DNA from: an uncultured Lachnospiraceae bacterium
GTDB taxonomy: Bacteria > Bacillota > Clostridia > Lachnospirales > Lachnospiraceae
Assembly: GCA_910588565.1 (NCBI GenBank)
Contig: CAJUPF010000006.1
Span: 9,301 to 73,300, forward strand
Reading direction: 5' to 3'
DNA length: 64,000 nt
How positions within the stretch are numbered: the stretch's first letter is position 1; each line of letters opens with the position of its first letter. The position numbers were made by a program, and so were the translations under genes. Under the pieces are notes generated by a model. That model worked only from the letters and a program-made list of their open reading frames with translations. It made no database searches and was not told the DNA's origin. Shown piece by piece: positions 35,487-44,783 of the stretch.

Positions 35487-36109
35487 GTATTATATTTGAT
35501 TTGGATGGAACTTTACTAGATGCATCCAAAAGAATGTATTCGCTTTTTTGCGAATTAGTACCAGACTGTACTCTAACAAAGAAAGAATATTGGAATTATA
35601 AGCGGAATCAGGTTAGTCACAAGATACTTCTTGAATGGAAGTACCCACAGGCTGATTTTGCGGATTTTAATGAACGATGGATGGAGCTGATAGAATCAGA
35701 GAGATATTTGAATATAGATACAGTCTATCCTGATACAATAGAAACCCTAGAAAAATTAAGACAGAGAACCACGCTATATTTATTAACGGCGAGACAACGA
35801 AAGGATAGATTATTAAATGAGCTTAGAAGACTGGATATAGAGAAATATTTTAAAAAAATACTGGCGACAGAAAGAAACTATTCTAAAGAGGAGTTATTGC
35901 AAAGGAATCCGTTGGCGGTTACAGATATTTCCAATAAAAAAAATTATTTTGTTAGCGATATGGGTAAAGATATTGCATTGGGGAACCAGATTGGATACCG
36001 GACGGTTGCAATTACACATGGATTTATGAACAGGGAGAGATTACAGGATTATAACCCTAAAGCGATTATAGATGAATTGAAAGAATTGCTGATGATTTGT
36101 GAAGGATGA
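35483..36109 (+). CDS. HAD-family hydrolase
   Basis: A 208-residue HAD phosphatase. Motif I is IIFDLDGTLLD (Asp6, Asp8), motif II is LTAR, and motif IV is VSDMGKDIALG. The small cap around residues 15-80 fits a C1-type phosphatase of sugar or nucleotide phosphates. In a cluster with a NeuB-type enzyme it might remove a 9-phosphate from a nonulosonic acid or act on another sugar phosphate; both are guesses. ATGA overlap with the SDR upstream. Confidence 0.82.
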   Translation: MSIIFDLDGTLLDASKRMYSLFCELVPDCTLTKKEYWNYKRNQVSHKILLEWKYPQADFADFNERWMELIESERYLNIDTVYPDTIETLEKLRQRTTLYLLTARQRKDRLLNELRRLDIEKYFKKILATERNYSKEELLQRNPLAVTDISNKKNYFVSDMGKDIALGNQIGYRTVAITHGFMNRERLQDYNPKAIIDELKELLMICEG

Positions 36110-36149
36110 TTAGGGGAAGAATTAATTGTTTAAAGGTGGAAATAAGAAG

Positions 36150-37334
36150 ATGGAGAATTTATTAAGAGAAGCGATTCTGACTAGTTTAGATGTAAATGAA
36201 TGCGGCAATATATGTGAATTTTTGCGCTCTCCCAGAAAAAAAGTGTTCTTTGGCCAAGGCAGGCAAGCAATAGTATGTTATGAGTTGTGCAGAGAACTGG
36301 GAGTTGAAGTAGATGCTTTTATTGGGAACAACGAAAGTGATCGTTATCAGCATTTGCCAAAAGATATTGAATTTTTTGCTCCGGGAAAATTCCCATATAA
36401 GAAGGATGACTATGATGTTTTGCTTGCTATAAATGAAGAGTATTATGCAGATGTGATGGGACAGTTAAAAATACATAATTTTAAAAATATTTTTTATGCT
36501 AATAATTGGAAGATGGTAAATTATTTATATAAGAGAGCATTTTTGAAGGTTTTTTTAGAGCTGCAGGGGATTGATACAGGTAAAAAAATCTGGGAAAGTG
36601 AAGATAAAGGATTTCGAATTTATGGGATTATCGGACAATCTAAGGAATATATTACAGAATTGGTATTGTCAGGAGGTTTTTTTGATGTTGTTGCGCCCTC
36701 AATATTTGGTTGTTCTAGATATTTTAGAGAGGGTGCGTATGAATTGGATATGGTTCAGATTGAAAAGGAAGATATTGTTTTAGATTTAGGAGCAAATATT
36801 GGGATGTTTTCCTGTGTTGCAGCAACAAAAGGAAGACATGTTTATGCGTTTGAACCGACGCCTGGAACCCGAAAGCTGTTAGAACAGAATGCAGAGTTGT
36901 ATCATAATTTTGATGTAATAGAATATGCTGCCAGTAATGAAGATGGAGACGCAATGTTTACGATTAATGATATGTCGACGGAAAACGCAGAGATAGGGCG
37001 GAATACATTGTTTGGAGACATCTTGGATAAAACATTTAATACTTGCCAGATAAAAGTAAAAACGAAAAAAATTGATACTTTTATGAAAGAAAATCATATT
37101 GCAAAGGTTGATTTTATAAAAGCCGATATTGAGGGGGCGGAAAGGTATATGCTGATGGGGGCGCAGGAAACTTTGAGAATATCTGCCCCTAAATTGTCAT
37201 TGTGTACATATCATCTGCCTGACGACAGGGAGGTGATGACTGAGCTGATTTTAAAAGCGAATCCTGATTATAAGATTATATATAAAGAATATAAATTGTA
37301 TGCATATGTGCCAGACGATAGGAAGCGGAAGTGA
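36150..37334 (+). CDS. FkbM-family methyltransferase
   Basis: A 394-residue protein. The first 185 residues include a small Rossmann-like part (KKVFFGQGRQAIVCYELCRE). Residues about 210-380 are FkbM: IVLDLGANIGMFSC, VYAFEPTPGTRKLL, KTKKIDTFMKEN and FIKADIEGAERYML. It is a SAM-dependent methyltransferase, most likely for a sugar hydroxyl. ATG 36150 is preferred; the frame opens at TTG 36126 but AAAGGTGG at 36132-36139 fits the ATG better. It follows the HAD gene by 40 bases. Confidence 0.85.
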   Translation: MENLLREAILTSLDVNECGNICEFLRSPRKKVFFGQGRQAIVCYELCRELGVEVDAFIGNNESDRYQHLPKDIEFFAPGKFPYKKDDYDVLLAINEEYYADVMGQLKIHNFKNIFYANNWKMVNYLYKRAFLKVFLELQGIDTGKKIWESEDKGFRIYGIIGQSKEYITELVLSGGFFDVVAPSIFGCSRYFREGAYELDMVQIEKEDIVLDLGANIGMFSCVAATKGRHVYAFEPTPGTRKLLEQNAELYHNFDVIEYAASNEDGDAMFTINDMSTENAEIGRNTLFGDILDKTFNTCQIKVKTKKIDTFMKENHIAKVDFIKADIEGAERYMLMGAQETLRISAPKLSLCTYHLPDDREVMTELILKANPDYKIIYKEYKLYAYVPDDRKRK

Positions 37335-37388
37335 GTTTAGAGCATGTTATAGTATAAAAAATAGAAAGATGCATAAGGAGGCAGATAA

Positions 37389-38468
37389 ATGAGCGAGACA
37401 TTGAATAAATACGAACAAGCGGGAAGGAATTATTTAAAAGAGAAAAAACCATATGTGTTTGAAAAGGTTTCAAAATTTACAGAAAAATATAAACGTGGAG
37501 AAAGCATTGCAATTATTCAGCTTCAATATAACTATATGTGTAATATGCTCTGCGAGCATTGTTCTATAGAAGCATATCAGAAAAATGCTGCAGGAAAAAG
37601 GAGCCTGACGCCAAAAGATGTGGCAGGCTTGGCAAAACAGGCAGATGATATGGGGCTTGCACGATTTGTGATTTCAGGAGGGGAACCTACGGTATTTCCG
37701 GATTTGGACGAATTGGTGGCGGCGATTGATCCTGAAAAGTTTTTTATTAACAGCGATTCAAACGGATTTTTGCTGGCGGAAAAAGCAGAGCATATGAAAA
37801 AAATTGGAATAGATCGGATACAGTTAAGTATAGACAGCCTGAATCCTGAAGAACATGATGAGTTTCGCCGTAAGCCGGGGGCGTGGAAACGGGCAATGGA
37901 AGGAATTGATGAGTGCCAGCGGATAGGGCTTCCATTATATATACAGACTGTCGTAACAAAACAAAGGTTATATTCGGATGAATTTATTCAGTTTTTAGAG
38001 TATTTTAACCGACGGGGATTAAATGTATTTATTTCTTTTGCGAAACCGGTCGGCGCATATGCGGGGCATTATGAAAGCATGGTGGACGCTAAGGATCTGG
38101 CATATGAGCGTCAGCTGGAAAAAAAATATCAGCTTTGTACACATTTAACGCCGGGGTATGGATTGGATATGGGGTGCATTGGCGTAAAGGGGTTCGTCTC
38201 AGTTACACAATATGGCGATGTTCAGCCCTGCCCATATTTCCATTGTTCAATAGGTAATATTTTTGAGAAACCGTTTCAGGATATTATCGATACTGGAATG
38301 AATATTAAGTTTTTTGGAGAACACGTGGATACATGTCTGCTGGCGGCAGACCTTCCATGGGTAAAAAAATATGTGGCGGATAAAATATATGGGAAACCGG
38401 TGCCGGTTCCTTATAATCAGGTTTTTACAGAAGAAGACAGAACCGTAAAGCCTTATTGGAAAAATTAG
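37389..38468 (+). CDS. Radical SAM protein with SPASM-like C-terminus
   Basis: A 359-residue radical SAM enzyme. CNMLCEHC (about residues 51-58) is the CxxxCxxC cluster motif and VISGGEPTVFPD the SAM-binding GGE strand. SIDSLNPEEHDEFR is the typical beta-4 region. The C-terminal part has CIGVKGFVSVTQYGDVQPCPYFHC, a SPASM-like set of cysteines. Aligned by eye, it differs clearly from the protein at 27156, so it is not a recent duplicate. AAGGAGG precedes the ATG. Confidence 0.86.
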   Translation: MSETLNKYEQAGRNYLKEKKPYVFEKVSKFTEKYKRGESIAIIQLQYNYMCNMLCEHCSIEAYQKNAAGKRSLTPKDVAGLAKQADDMGLARFVISGGEPTVFPDLDELVAAIDPEKFFINSDSNGFLLAEKAEHMKKIGIDRIQLSIDSLNPEEHDEFRRKPGAWKRAMEGIDECQRIGLPLYIQTVVTKQRLYSDEFIQFLEYFNRRGLNVFISFAKPVGAYAGHYESMVDAKDLAYERQLEKKYQLCTHLTPGYGLDMGCIGVKGFVSVTQYGDVQPCPYFHCSIGNIFEKPFQDIIDTGMNIKFFGEHVDTCLLAADLPWVKKYVADKIYGKPVPVPYNQVFTEEDRTVKPYWKN

Positions 38469-38500
38469 AATTTGAAATGGTGTAAGAGGTACATAAACAG

Positions 38501-39481
38501 GTGGCAAAAAAAGAGAGAGTACTTGTAACGGGAGGAACTGGAGTTACCGGCGTGGCATTAGTACGGCATTTGCTAAGGAATAACAAAGAAGTAACCGCTA
38601 TTGTGAGGCCGCACAGCAAGAGAAGCCGCTATTTGCCGGAAGACAAAGATTTACATGTTGTGGAATGCAGCCTGGCGGATTACGACAGGATCGGAGTGGA
38701 AGAATTAGGGAAAGATTATTCTGTATTTTATCATCTTGCGTGGGACGGTTCGACAGGAAAAGAAAAAGTGGACAATCGGAACAATATGCAGCTTCAGGCA
38801 CAAAATATTCAATATGATATTAAGGCAGTGGAACTGTGCAGGCGGATAGAATGCCCCGTATTTCTGGCAACAGGAACACAGGCGGAATATGGTCTTTGCG
38901 ATACGGTAATCAATGAAGAAACAGAAACATATCCGGAGAATGGCTATGGCTCTGCTAAGCTGTGCGCGGGCCAGATGACCAGAATTTTGTGTAATATGTA
39001 TGGGATTAAGCATATATGGGCGAGACTGTTCAGTGTATATGGACCATATGATGGAACACAGAGCCTGATATATACCAGTATGATAAAATTGATGTCTGGT
39101 AAATGCCCGCAATATACAGCCGGAAAACAGATTTGGGATTATTTATATTCTTTTGATGCAGCCAGGGCGTTAGCTTTGCTGGGCGAGAAGGGCAGAGCAG
39201 GCGAAATCTACTGTGTAGCCAATGGCAAATCAGAGATACTGCGTTCTTATATTTTGAAACTTCATGAAGTTGTAAATCCTGAAATTCCTGGAATATTTGG
39301 GGAAATACCATATACTTCGAATCAAGTGATGAATCTACAGGTGGATACAAAAAAATTGCGGCGAGATACGGGATTTATACCAGAGTATACCTTTGAAGAC
39401 GGCATAAAAGAAATTTTTGCATGGTGTAAAAAGGAACTTCAGATTTTGACTAAAAACGATCTAAACGAACTGATTTTCTAG
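38501..39481 (+). CDS. NAD(P)-dependent sugar epimerase/reductase (extended SDR)
   Basis: A 326-residue SDR starting GTG 38501. GGTGVTGVALVRHL is the cofactor-binding glycine motif. The active site appears as YGSAK (Tyr-x-x-x-Lys), after TGTQAEYG, where Thr takes the Ser place. It ends without a membrane or other domain. In Yersinia, YerF is a 4-ketoreductase that finishes CDP-yersiniose; this gene or the SDR at 34590 could serve such a role, but there is no residue evidence. The start lacks a strong Shine-Dalgarno; AAGAGGT lies 12 bases upstream. Confidence 0.8.
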   Translation: MAKKERVLVTGGTGVTGVALVRHLLRNNKEVTAIVRPHSKRSRYLPEDKDLHVVECSLADYDRIGVEELGKDYSVFYHLAWDGSTGKEKVDNRNNMQLQAQNIQYDIKAVELCRRIECPVFLATGTQAEYGLCDTVINEETETYPENGYGSAKLCAGQMTRILCNMYGIKHIWARLFSVYGPYDGTQSLIYTSMIKLMSGKCPQYTAGKQIWDYLYSFDAARALALLGEKGRAGEIYCVANGKSEILRSYILKLHEVVNPEIPGIFGEIPYTSNQVMNLQVDTKKLRRDTGFIPEYTFEDGIKEIFAWCKKELQILTKNDLNELIF

Positions 39482-39520
39482 AATGGTAATTATGAAATTT
39501 TGTTTCAAGAGGAGAAAATA

Positions 39521-40663
39521 ATGCAAAAGAGATGTAGATGCTGTAGGGAAGAAATATCGGGAGAGCCGGTACTGAAATATTTTGATATGCCGGGAATGGC
39601 GCAAAATTTCCCGGACGAGGCGCATTTATCTGAAGATTCCAGCATAGATATCGAGCTGTATCAATGTGGGAATTGCGGCTTGATACAAATCCTAAGCGAG
39701 CCTGTAGTTTATTTCAGGGATGTGATTCGCGCATCCGCAGTATCGGATGAAATGAAGGTTTTTCGTTTGGAGTATTTTAAAGAATTTGTGGAAAAGTATG
39801 GATTGGCAGGTAAAAAGATTGTTGAAATTGGATGCGGTAAGGGTGAATTTTTAGAGCTGATGGCAAAGGCTGATGTGACAGCATATGGGATTGAACATGA
39901 TTCGAGTTCCGTAAAAGTATGTATTGAACACGGATTGTGCGTGACAGAAGAATTTATGGAACATGCGCAGCAGAAACTGGCAAATGCACCGTTTGACGCG
40001 TTTTTTATTATGAATTTTCTGGAACATATTCCAGAGCCGAATACATTTCTGCAGGGGATCTATCACAATTTGTCAAAAGATGCGATTGGGCTTATTGAAG
40101 TGCCTAATATGGATTTTATATTGGAAAACGCAATTTTTTCTGAGTTTATGGCAGATCACTTGATGTATTTTACAGAGCAGACGCTGCGGCTTTTATTGGA
40201 AAAAAACGGATTTGACGTATTGGAATGTAAGGCAGTGTGGCATAAATATTGTTTGGCTGCAGTTGTAAAAAAAAGGCCGGTTTTAAATTTAAATGGATTT
40301 TATGAAAGACAGGAACTTATTGTACATAGTATTAATCATTTTATTTGGGAAAATCAAAATGAAGGACGTAAGATTGCTGTTTGGGGAGCAGGGCATCAGG
40401 CGCTTGCAGTGATTGCATTGTCGGGAATAAAAGATAAGATAGAATTTGTAGTGGATTCAGCTGTATTTAAGCAGAATAAGTATACGCCAGGAACCCATGT
40501 GTTTGTTATGGAACCGGAGGAACTACGCAGGCAGGGAATAGGCGCGGTTTTGATAATGGCGGCAAGTTATTCGGATGAAGTGGCAGGTATTGTCAGGAAG
40601 AACTATCAAAATATAACAATTGGAATTTTAAGGGATGATGGTGTTGAAGTCTGCCCGTTGTAA
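39521..40663 (+). CDS. Sugar C-methyltransferase-like SAM enzyme
   Basis: A 380-residue protein with the three-part layout of NDP-hexose C-methyltransferases such as TylCIII. The N-terminal zinc-binding part has CRCC and CGNCGLIQ (residues 5-55). The middle SAM domain has IVEIGCGKGEFLELM and FIMNFLEHIPEP. The C-terminal Rossmann-like part has IAVWGAGHQALAV (about residues 285-297). Members add a methyl to C-3 of keto-sugars. In this window that would create a branched deoxysugar. ATG 39521 with AGAGGAG is chosen; the frame opens at TTG 39500. Confidence 0.82.
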   Translation: MQKRCRCCREEISGEPVLKYFDMPGMAQNFPDEAHLSEDSSIDIELYQCGNCGLIQILSEPVVYFRDVIRASAVSDEMKVFRLEYFKEFVEKYGLAGKKIVEIGCGKGEFLELMAKADVTAYGIEHDSSSVKVCIEHGLCVTEEFMEHAQQKLANAPFDAFFIMNFLEHIPEPNTFLQGIYHNLSKDAIGLIEVPNMDFILENAIFSEFMADHLMYFTEQTLRLLLEKNGFDVLECKAVWHKYCLAAVVKKRPVLNLNGFYERQELIVHSINHFIWENQNEGRKIAVWGAGHQALAVIALSGIKDKIEFVVDSAVFKQNKYTPGTHVFVMEPEELRRQGIGAVLIMAASYSDEVAGIVRKNYQNITIGILRDDGVEVCPL

Positions 40664-40677
40664 AAAGGAGAGACAGT

Positions 40678-43143
40678 ATGTATTTTTATATTTTATGTCC
40701 AGCGGAATGTGAGTCGGGAGGCCCGGAGCTGGCGCATCAGCTCTGCCAGATATTAGTTGGATTGGGACATCAGGCATATATGTATTATGTGCGCGGAGGG
40801 CAGAAAGATCCAGTGGATGTGGATGCAGCTGAAAAATACCGGAAATATGGAACGGATCATGTAAGATGTATGCTTGATTTGAACATGGATTCCGTTGTTA
40901 TTGTACCGGAAGCATTAACGACATGGATACCGGAAATCCCGGCTGGAAGAAAAATTGTTTGGTGGATGAGCGTAGACGGTTATTTTACCAACACGGGAGG
41001 ATCGAACCTGAATTATTTGGAAGAGCATGTGCCGTACCATCTTGTCCAGTCTCATTATGCCCAAAATTATTTGCTAAATAATACTAAGATTTCGGCGGAC
41101 AAAATTCTGTTTTTGTCGGATTATATTGGAGATAGTTATGGGCAGTTCCTGTTTCCGGTACAATATCGCCAGAATATGGTTTTGTATAATCCGAAAAAGG
41201 GACTTGCTGATTTGTATCCGTTACTGACAGCGATTGAAGGAATCAAATGGGTTCCGCTTGAAAATATGACGGAAGAGCAGATGATTGTTATGATGCAGGC
41301 GGCTAAAGCATATATAGATTTTGGGCCGCACCCTGGAAAAGACAGGATACCCAGAGAGGCTGCGAGCTGCGGCTGCTGCGTAGTTACGAATAAAAAGGGA
41401 AGCGCCGCATTTTATGAAGACGTGCCGATACCGGATCATTATAAATTTGAAGACGTACAGGCTTCTTACTTTGAGATTGCGGTTTTGCTGAAAGATATAT
41501 GTGATAATTATGAGTCCCATTTTTCTGATTTCGCAGAATATCGGAAGTTTATTGCAGGGGAGAAAGCGCAGTTTATAGAGGATGTACGAAAGATGACAGA
41601 TATTTTTCGGGAAAAATTTGGCCCGGAAAGAAGGAATATTCTGCTGGTCAAAAGTATTACCCCGTACGATTCGTCCGGCAGATATATCGACGAGATGGCG
41701 GCTGCTATGCGAAAATGCGGCTGCAATACGTATGTGCTGGATGCATGGTCTTTGGCGTCGCCGGAGAGCTATAAGCAGATTATTTCTAACTGTAAATTTG
41801 ACGCGGTAATTGATATAGTAGGGATGCTTTGTGATTACGGCGCGACGGAAAAACTGCCGGCAGGAACCATATATGGGATGTACCTTTGCGATCCGCCGAA
41901 AGCGTTTGATAAGAATCTGAAAAAGGCGGATGACAGAACGGTTGTGTTTTGCTGTGATAATGATTTCCGGAATTATATAGATCGGTTTTACCAAAATATA
42001 AAACATACGGAGTTTATACCGTTATCAGGGAGCGCTTACCCAAAGACTATTCCCTATAAGGACAGAACCATAGATATTTTATTTACAGGTACGTATGAAG
42101 AGCCTGAGAACATAAGGCGGCACGCGCTTTCGCGATTTGAGGGAGGAACGCTGGCGGGGTTTTTGGAAGATATGTTTGCAGATATCAGGGTAAATACCTG
42201 GCATACGCTGGAAGATTGTCTTTCCGCTGTGTTACAGAACTATGGCCTGAATATAGATACAGTGGAATTTGACGAACTGATGGGAGAATTTATAGACGTT
42301 CAGTGGTATGCCAGAAGTTATTTTCGGGACAAACTGATTCGTACATTGCTGGGCGCGGGATTAAAGATTCATGTATTTGGAAGCGGTTGGGGCACATTTT
42401 ATTCCGAATGGAATGACAATCTGGTAATACATGAAGGAGGAGTTTATGCAGCGGCGAAAGCGCTGGCAAATGCTAAAATCTCATTGAATATTATGCCCTG
42501 GTTTAAAGATGGGTTTCAGGAAAGAATTGCGGCGGCTATGCTGAGTAAAGCGGTTGCGGTAACTGACGGAAGTAAATATATCGATGCGAATTTTAAGGAT
42601 GGACAGGACTTGGTGATTTATTCGCTGCAGGACATGGAGATATTGGCAGAACGTATCAGGTATTTGCTCGTACACCCAAAAGAGGCGGAAAAAATTGCAG
42701 AAAACGGCTATAAGAAAGCGCAAAGCCATACCTGGTTTTGCCGCGTGCAGGATATGCTGCGAAAGATGGAAGCGGATTTTGGAGTTCCTTTTATCCAGAA
42801 TGGAGAAGGGCGGGAACTGCGGCTGGAAGCGGTATATCAGAAACAAAATATCATGTTATTGGACGCGGTTTACGAACTGAAGAAAATGGCTGATTTGGCG
42901 GATGGTATAGCGGAAATGGAAGAAGCAGCGGCAGTTGATCTTGAGCTGTTAATGAACCGGTATTTAAGTTTTACAAAACGGTTTGGGAATATTTTGGAGC
43001 TTCCGGAAATGAATGCGTATGTCTGGGATTGTATGCGTCGTGCGGAGCAGGAAATACCAGCGCATACGGCAGCATTTTTTTCAATACAGTGTCAGGCGAT
43101 GATGAGTAATTTTTTGTTAAAAGTAAGCGGGTTGGAGCTGTAA
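40678..43143 (+). CDS. Large two-domain glycosyltransferase (GT-B plus CgeB-like)
   Basis: An 821-residue protein. Residues 1-310 form one transferase-like domain (FYILCPAECESGGPELAHQL, KIVWWMSVDGYF, PREAASCGCCVVTN). Residues 319-821 form a CgeB/DUF3880-like GT-B domain with WSLASPESYKQII, YLCDPPKAFD, DILFTGTY, HVFGSGW and NIMPWFKDGFQERIAAAMLS. The second domain is a close paralogue of the next two genes. CgeB acts in spore-surface glycan in Bacillus; here flagellin or surface glycan is more likely. AAGGAGAG precedes the ATG. Confidence 0.8.
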   Translation: MYFYILCPAECESGGPELAHQLCQILVGLGHQAYMYYVRGGQKDPVDVDAAEKYRKYGTDHVRCMLDLNMDSVVIVPEALTTWIPEIPAGRKIVWWMSVDGYFTNTGGSNLNYLEEHVPYHLVQSHYAQNYLLNNTKISADKILFLSDYIGDSYGQFLFPVQYRQNMVLYNPKKGLADLYPLLTAIEGIKWVPLENMTEEQMIVMMQAAKAYIDFGPHPGKDRIPREAASCGCCVVTNKKGSAAFYEDVPIPDHYKFEDVQASYFEIAVLLKDICDNYESHFSDFAEYRKFIAGEKAQFIEDVRKMTDIFREKFGPERRNILLVKSITPYDSSGRYIDEMAAAMRKCGCNTYVLDAWSLASPESYKQIISNCKFDAVIDIVGMLCDYGATEKLPAGTIYGMYLCDPPKAFDKNLKKADDRTVVFCCDNDFRNYIDRFYQNIKHTEFIPLSGSAYPKTIPYKDRTIDILFTGTYEEPENIRRHALSRFEGGTLAGFLEDMFADIRVNTWHTLEDCLSAVLQNYGLNIDTVEFDELMGEFIDVQWYARSYFRDKLIRTLLGAGLKIHVFGSGWGTFYSEWNDNLVIHEGGVYAAAKALANAKISLNIMPWFKDGFQERIAAAMLSKAVAVTDGSKYIDANFKDGQDLVIYSLQDMEILAERIRYLLVHPKEAEKIAENGYKKAQSHTWFCRVQDMLRKMEADFGVPFIQNGEGRELRLEAVYQKQNIMLLDAVYELKKMADLADGIAEMEEAAAVDLELLMNRYLSFTKRFGNILELPEMNAYVWDCMRRAEQEIPAHTAAFFSIQCQAMMSNFLLKVSGLEL

Positions 43144-43202
43144 AGCGGGTTGGACTGACATGAAACAGATGAAAGAGAACCTGAAAAACTGCGGGGGATA
43201 AG

Positions 43203-44732
43203 ATGGAGAAAATGAAAAATATTTTATTGGTAAAGACTTTGTCGCGGTATGGATCGGTGGATAATTATATTGATAAAATAGCGGCCGGTATACGGAAAGC
43301 AGGCTGTAATACATGTGTTCTGGATGTGTGGTCCCTGGCGTCGCCAATGCATTATAATCACATGCTTTCAGCCTGTAAGTTTGATGTGGTAATGGATGTG
43401 AATGGGATGCTCTATAAGTATGGGGCGCCGGGAAACCTGCCCAAGGGAACGCTCTATGGGACATATCTCTGCGATCCCCCCAAACCGTTGAGCAGGCAGC
43501 TTGAGATGGCGGATGACAGAACGGTTGTTTTTAGCTGTGATAATGATTTCCGGTCTTATATCGATCGGTTTTATTCCAATGTAAAACATGTGGATTTTAT
43601 TCCGTTATCCGGGGAGGCTTATCCGGAATATATCCCGTTTGAAAACAGGAGTTTCGATATTATATTTACAGGAACGTATGAGAATCCGGAAAAAATAAAA
43701 GAAAAAACGTTTGAACAGATACAAGGAAGGGAAGAACTTGTAAAACTTGCGGAGGATATGTTTGAGGATATTATAACAAATTCCCATCATACGCTGGAAG
43801 CGTGTCTTTCGTCTGTTTTAAACAGGCAGAACCGGAACGTAAGTAAAGAAGAATTTGATGGATTGATGGGAGGGTTAATGGGGGTACACTGGTATGCCCG
43901 CAGTTATTTCCGGGATAAACTGATCCGCACTTTATTAGAAGCTGGAATACAGATTCACGTGTTTGGAAACGGATGGGATACCTTCTGCTGTGAATGGAAG
44001 AACAATCTTATCCCGCATAAAGGCGGGTTTTATGCAGCCAGGAAAGCGCTGGCAAACGCAAAAATAGCGTTAAATATTATGCCGTGGTTTAAAGATGGAT
44101 TCCAGGAAAGAATTGCTTCGGCTATGCTCAGTAAAGCGGTTGCAGTAACAGATGGGAGTAAATATATCCAGGATAATTTTGAAGACGGCAAAGAACTGGT
44201 GATATATGCTTTAGGAGATATCGGCGCGTTGGCAGATCGTATCCGATATCTGCTGGCTCACCCAAAAGAAGCGGAAGCGATTGCCCATAGAGGATATGAA
44301 AAAATACAAAACCATACGTGGGAGGAACGTGCGCACGATATGCTCCGAAAGCTGGAAGCAGATTTTTCAGTTTCCCTGGTTGGGCGGCAGGAAGGAAGGG
44401 AGCTGGAATTTGATATGGAATATCCGGATCAAAGAACCCTTCTCTTAGACGCGGTATATGAATTAAAAAAGCTGGCTGATTTTGTGGATCGTGATTTGGG
44501 GATTGCAGAAAAATTGTCAGGGACGGATGTAAGATATTTAAGGAGCAGGTTTGCGCGTTTTAACAAGCAATTTGGCGGCCGCGTAAACGGGATGGAAGTA
44601 AATCCGTATGTCTGGAAGCTTATGGAAAAGCCGGATGGCGATGTTCCAAAGCATTCGTTTGAACTTTTTTCTATGCAGCTTAAGGCTTTGATGAGTAAAT
44701 TGCTGTTAAATATAAATGGATTCAATATATAA
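43203..44732 (+). CDS. CgeB-like glycosyltransferase
   Basis: A 509-residue protein equal to the second domain of the gene before it. It repeats MKNILLVKTLSRYGSVDNYI, VWSLASPMHYNHML, YLCDPPKPLSRQL, CDNDFRSYIDRFY and NIMPWFKDGFQERIASAMLS in the same order. The two proteins are about as long as each other after the shared start, and look about two-thirds identical by eye. This is an internal duplication. The donor and the acceptor are unknown. No membrane segment. Confidence 0.82.
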   Translation: MEKMKNILLVKTLSRYGSVDNYIDKIAAGIRKAGCNTCVLDVWSLASPMHYNHMLSACKFDVVMDVNGMLYKYGAPGNLPKGTLYGTYLCDPPKPLSRQLEMADDRTVVFSCDNDFRSYIDRFYSNVKHVDFIPLSGEAYPEYIPFENRSFDIIFTGTYENPEKIKEKTFEQIQGREELVKLAEDMFEDIITNSHHTLEACLSSVLNRQNRNVSKEEFDGLMGGLMGVHWYARSYFRDKLIRTLLEAGIQIHVFGNGWDTFCCEWKNNLIPHKGGFYAARKALANAKIALNIMPWFKDGFQERIASAMLSKAVAVTDGSKYIQDNFEDGKELVIYALGDIGALADRIRYLLAHPKEAEAIAHRGYEKIQNHTWEERAHDMLRKLEADFSVSLVGRQEGRELEFDMEYPDQRTLLLDAVYELKKLADFVDRDLGIAEKLSGTDVRYLRSRFARFNKQFGGRVNGMEVNPYVWKLMEKPDGDVPKHSFELFSMQLKALMSKLLLNINGFNI

Positions 44733-44783
44733 GCGTTATTTTAATATAAATGATTAACATAGTAATCTGGGAGGAATGATAAA

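Noticed and set aside
37115..37135. GCCGATAT inside the FkbM gene
   Set aside because: No TAAA element at 15-16 bases upstream and no gene start downstream; part of a coding stretch.
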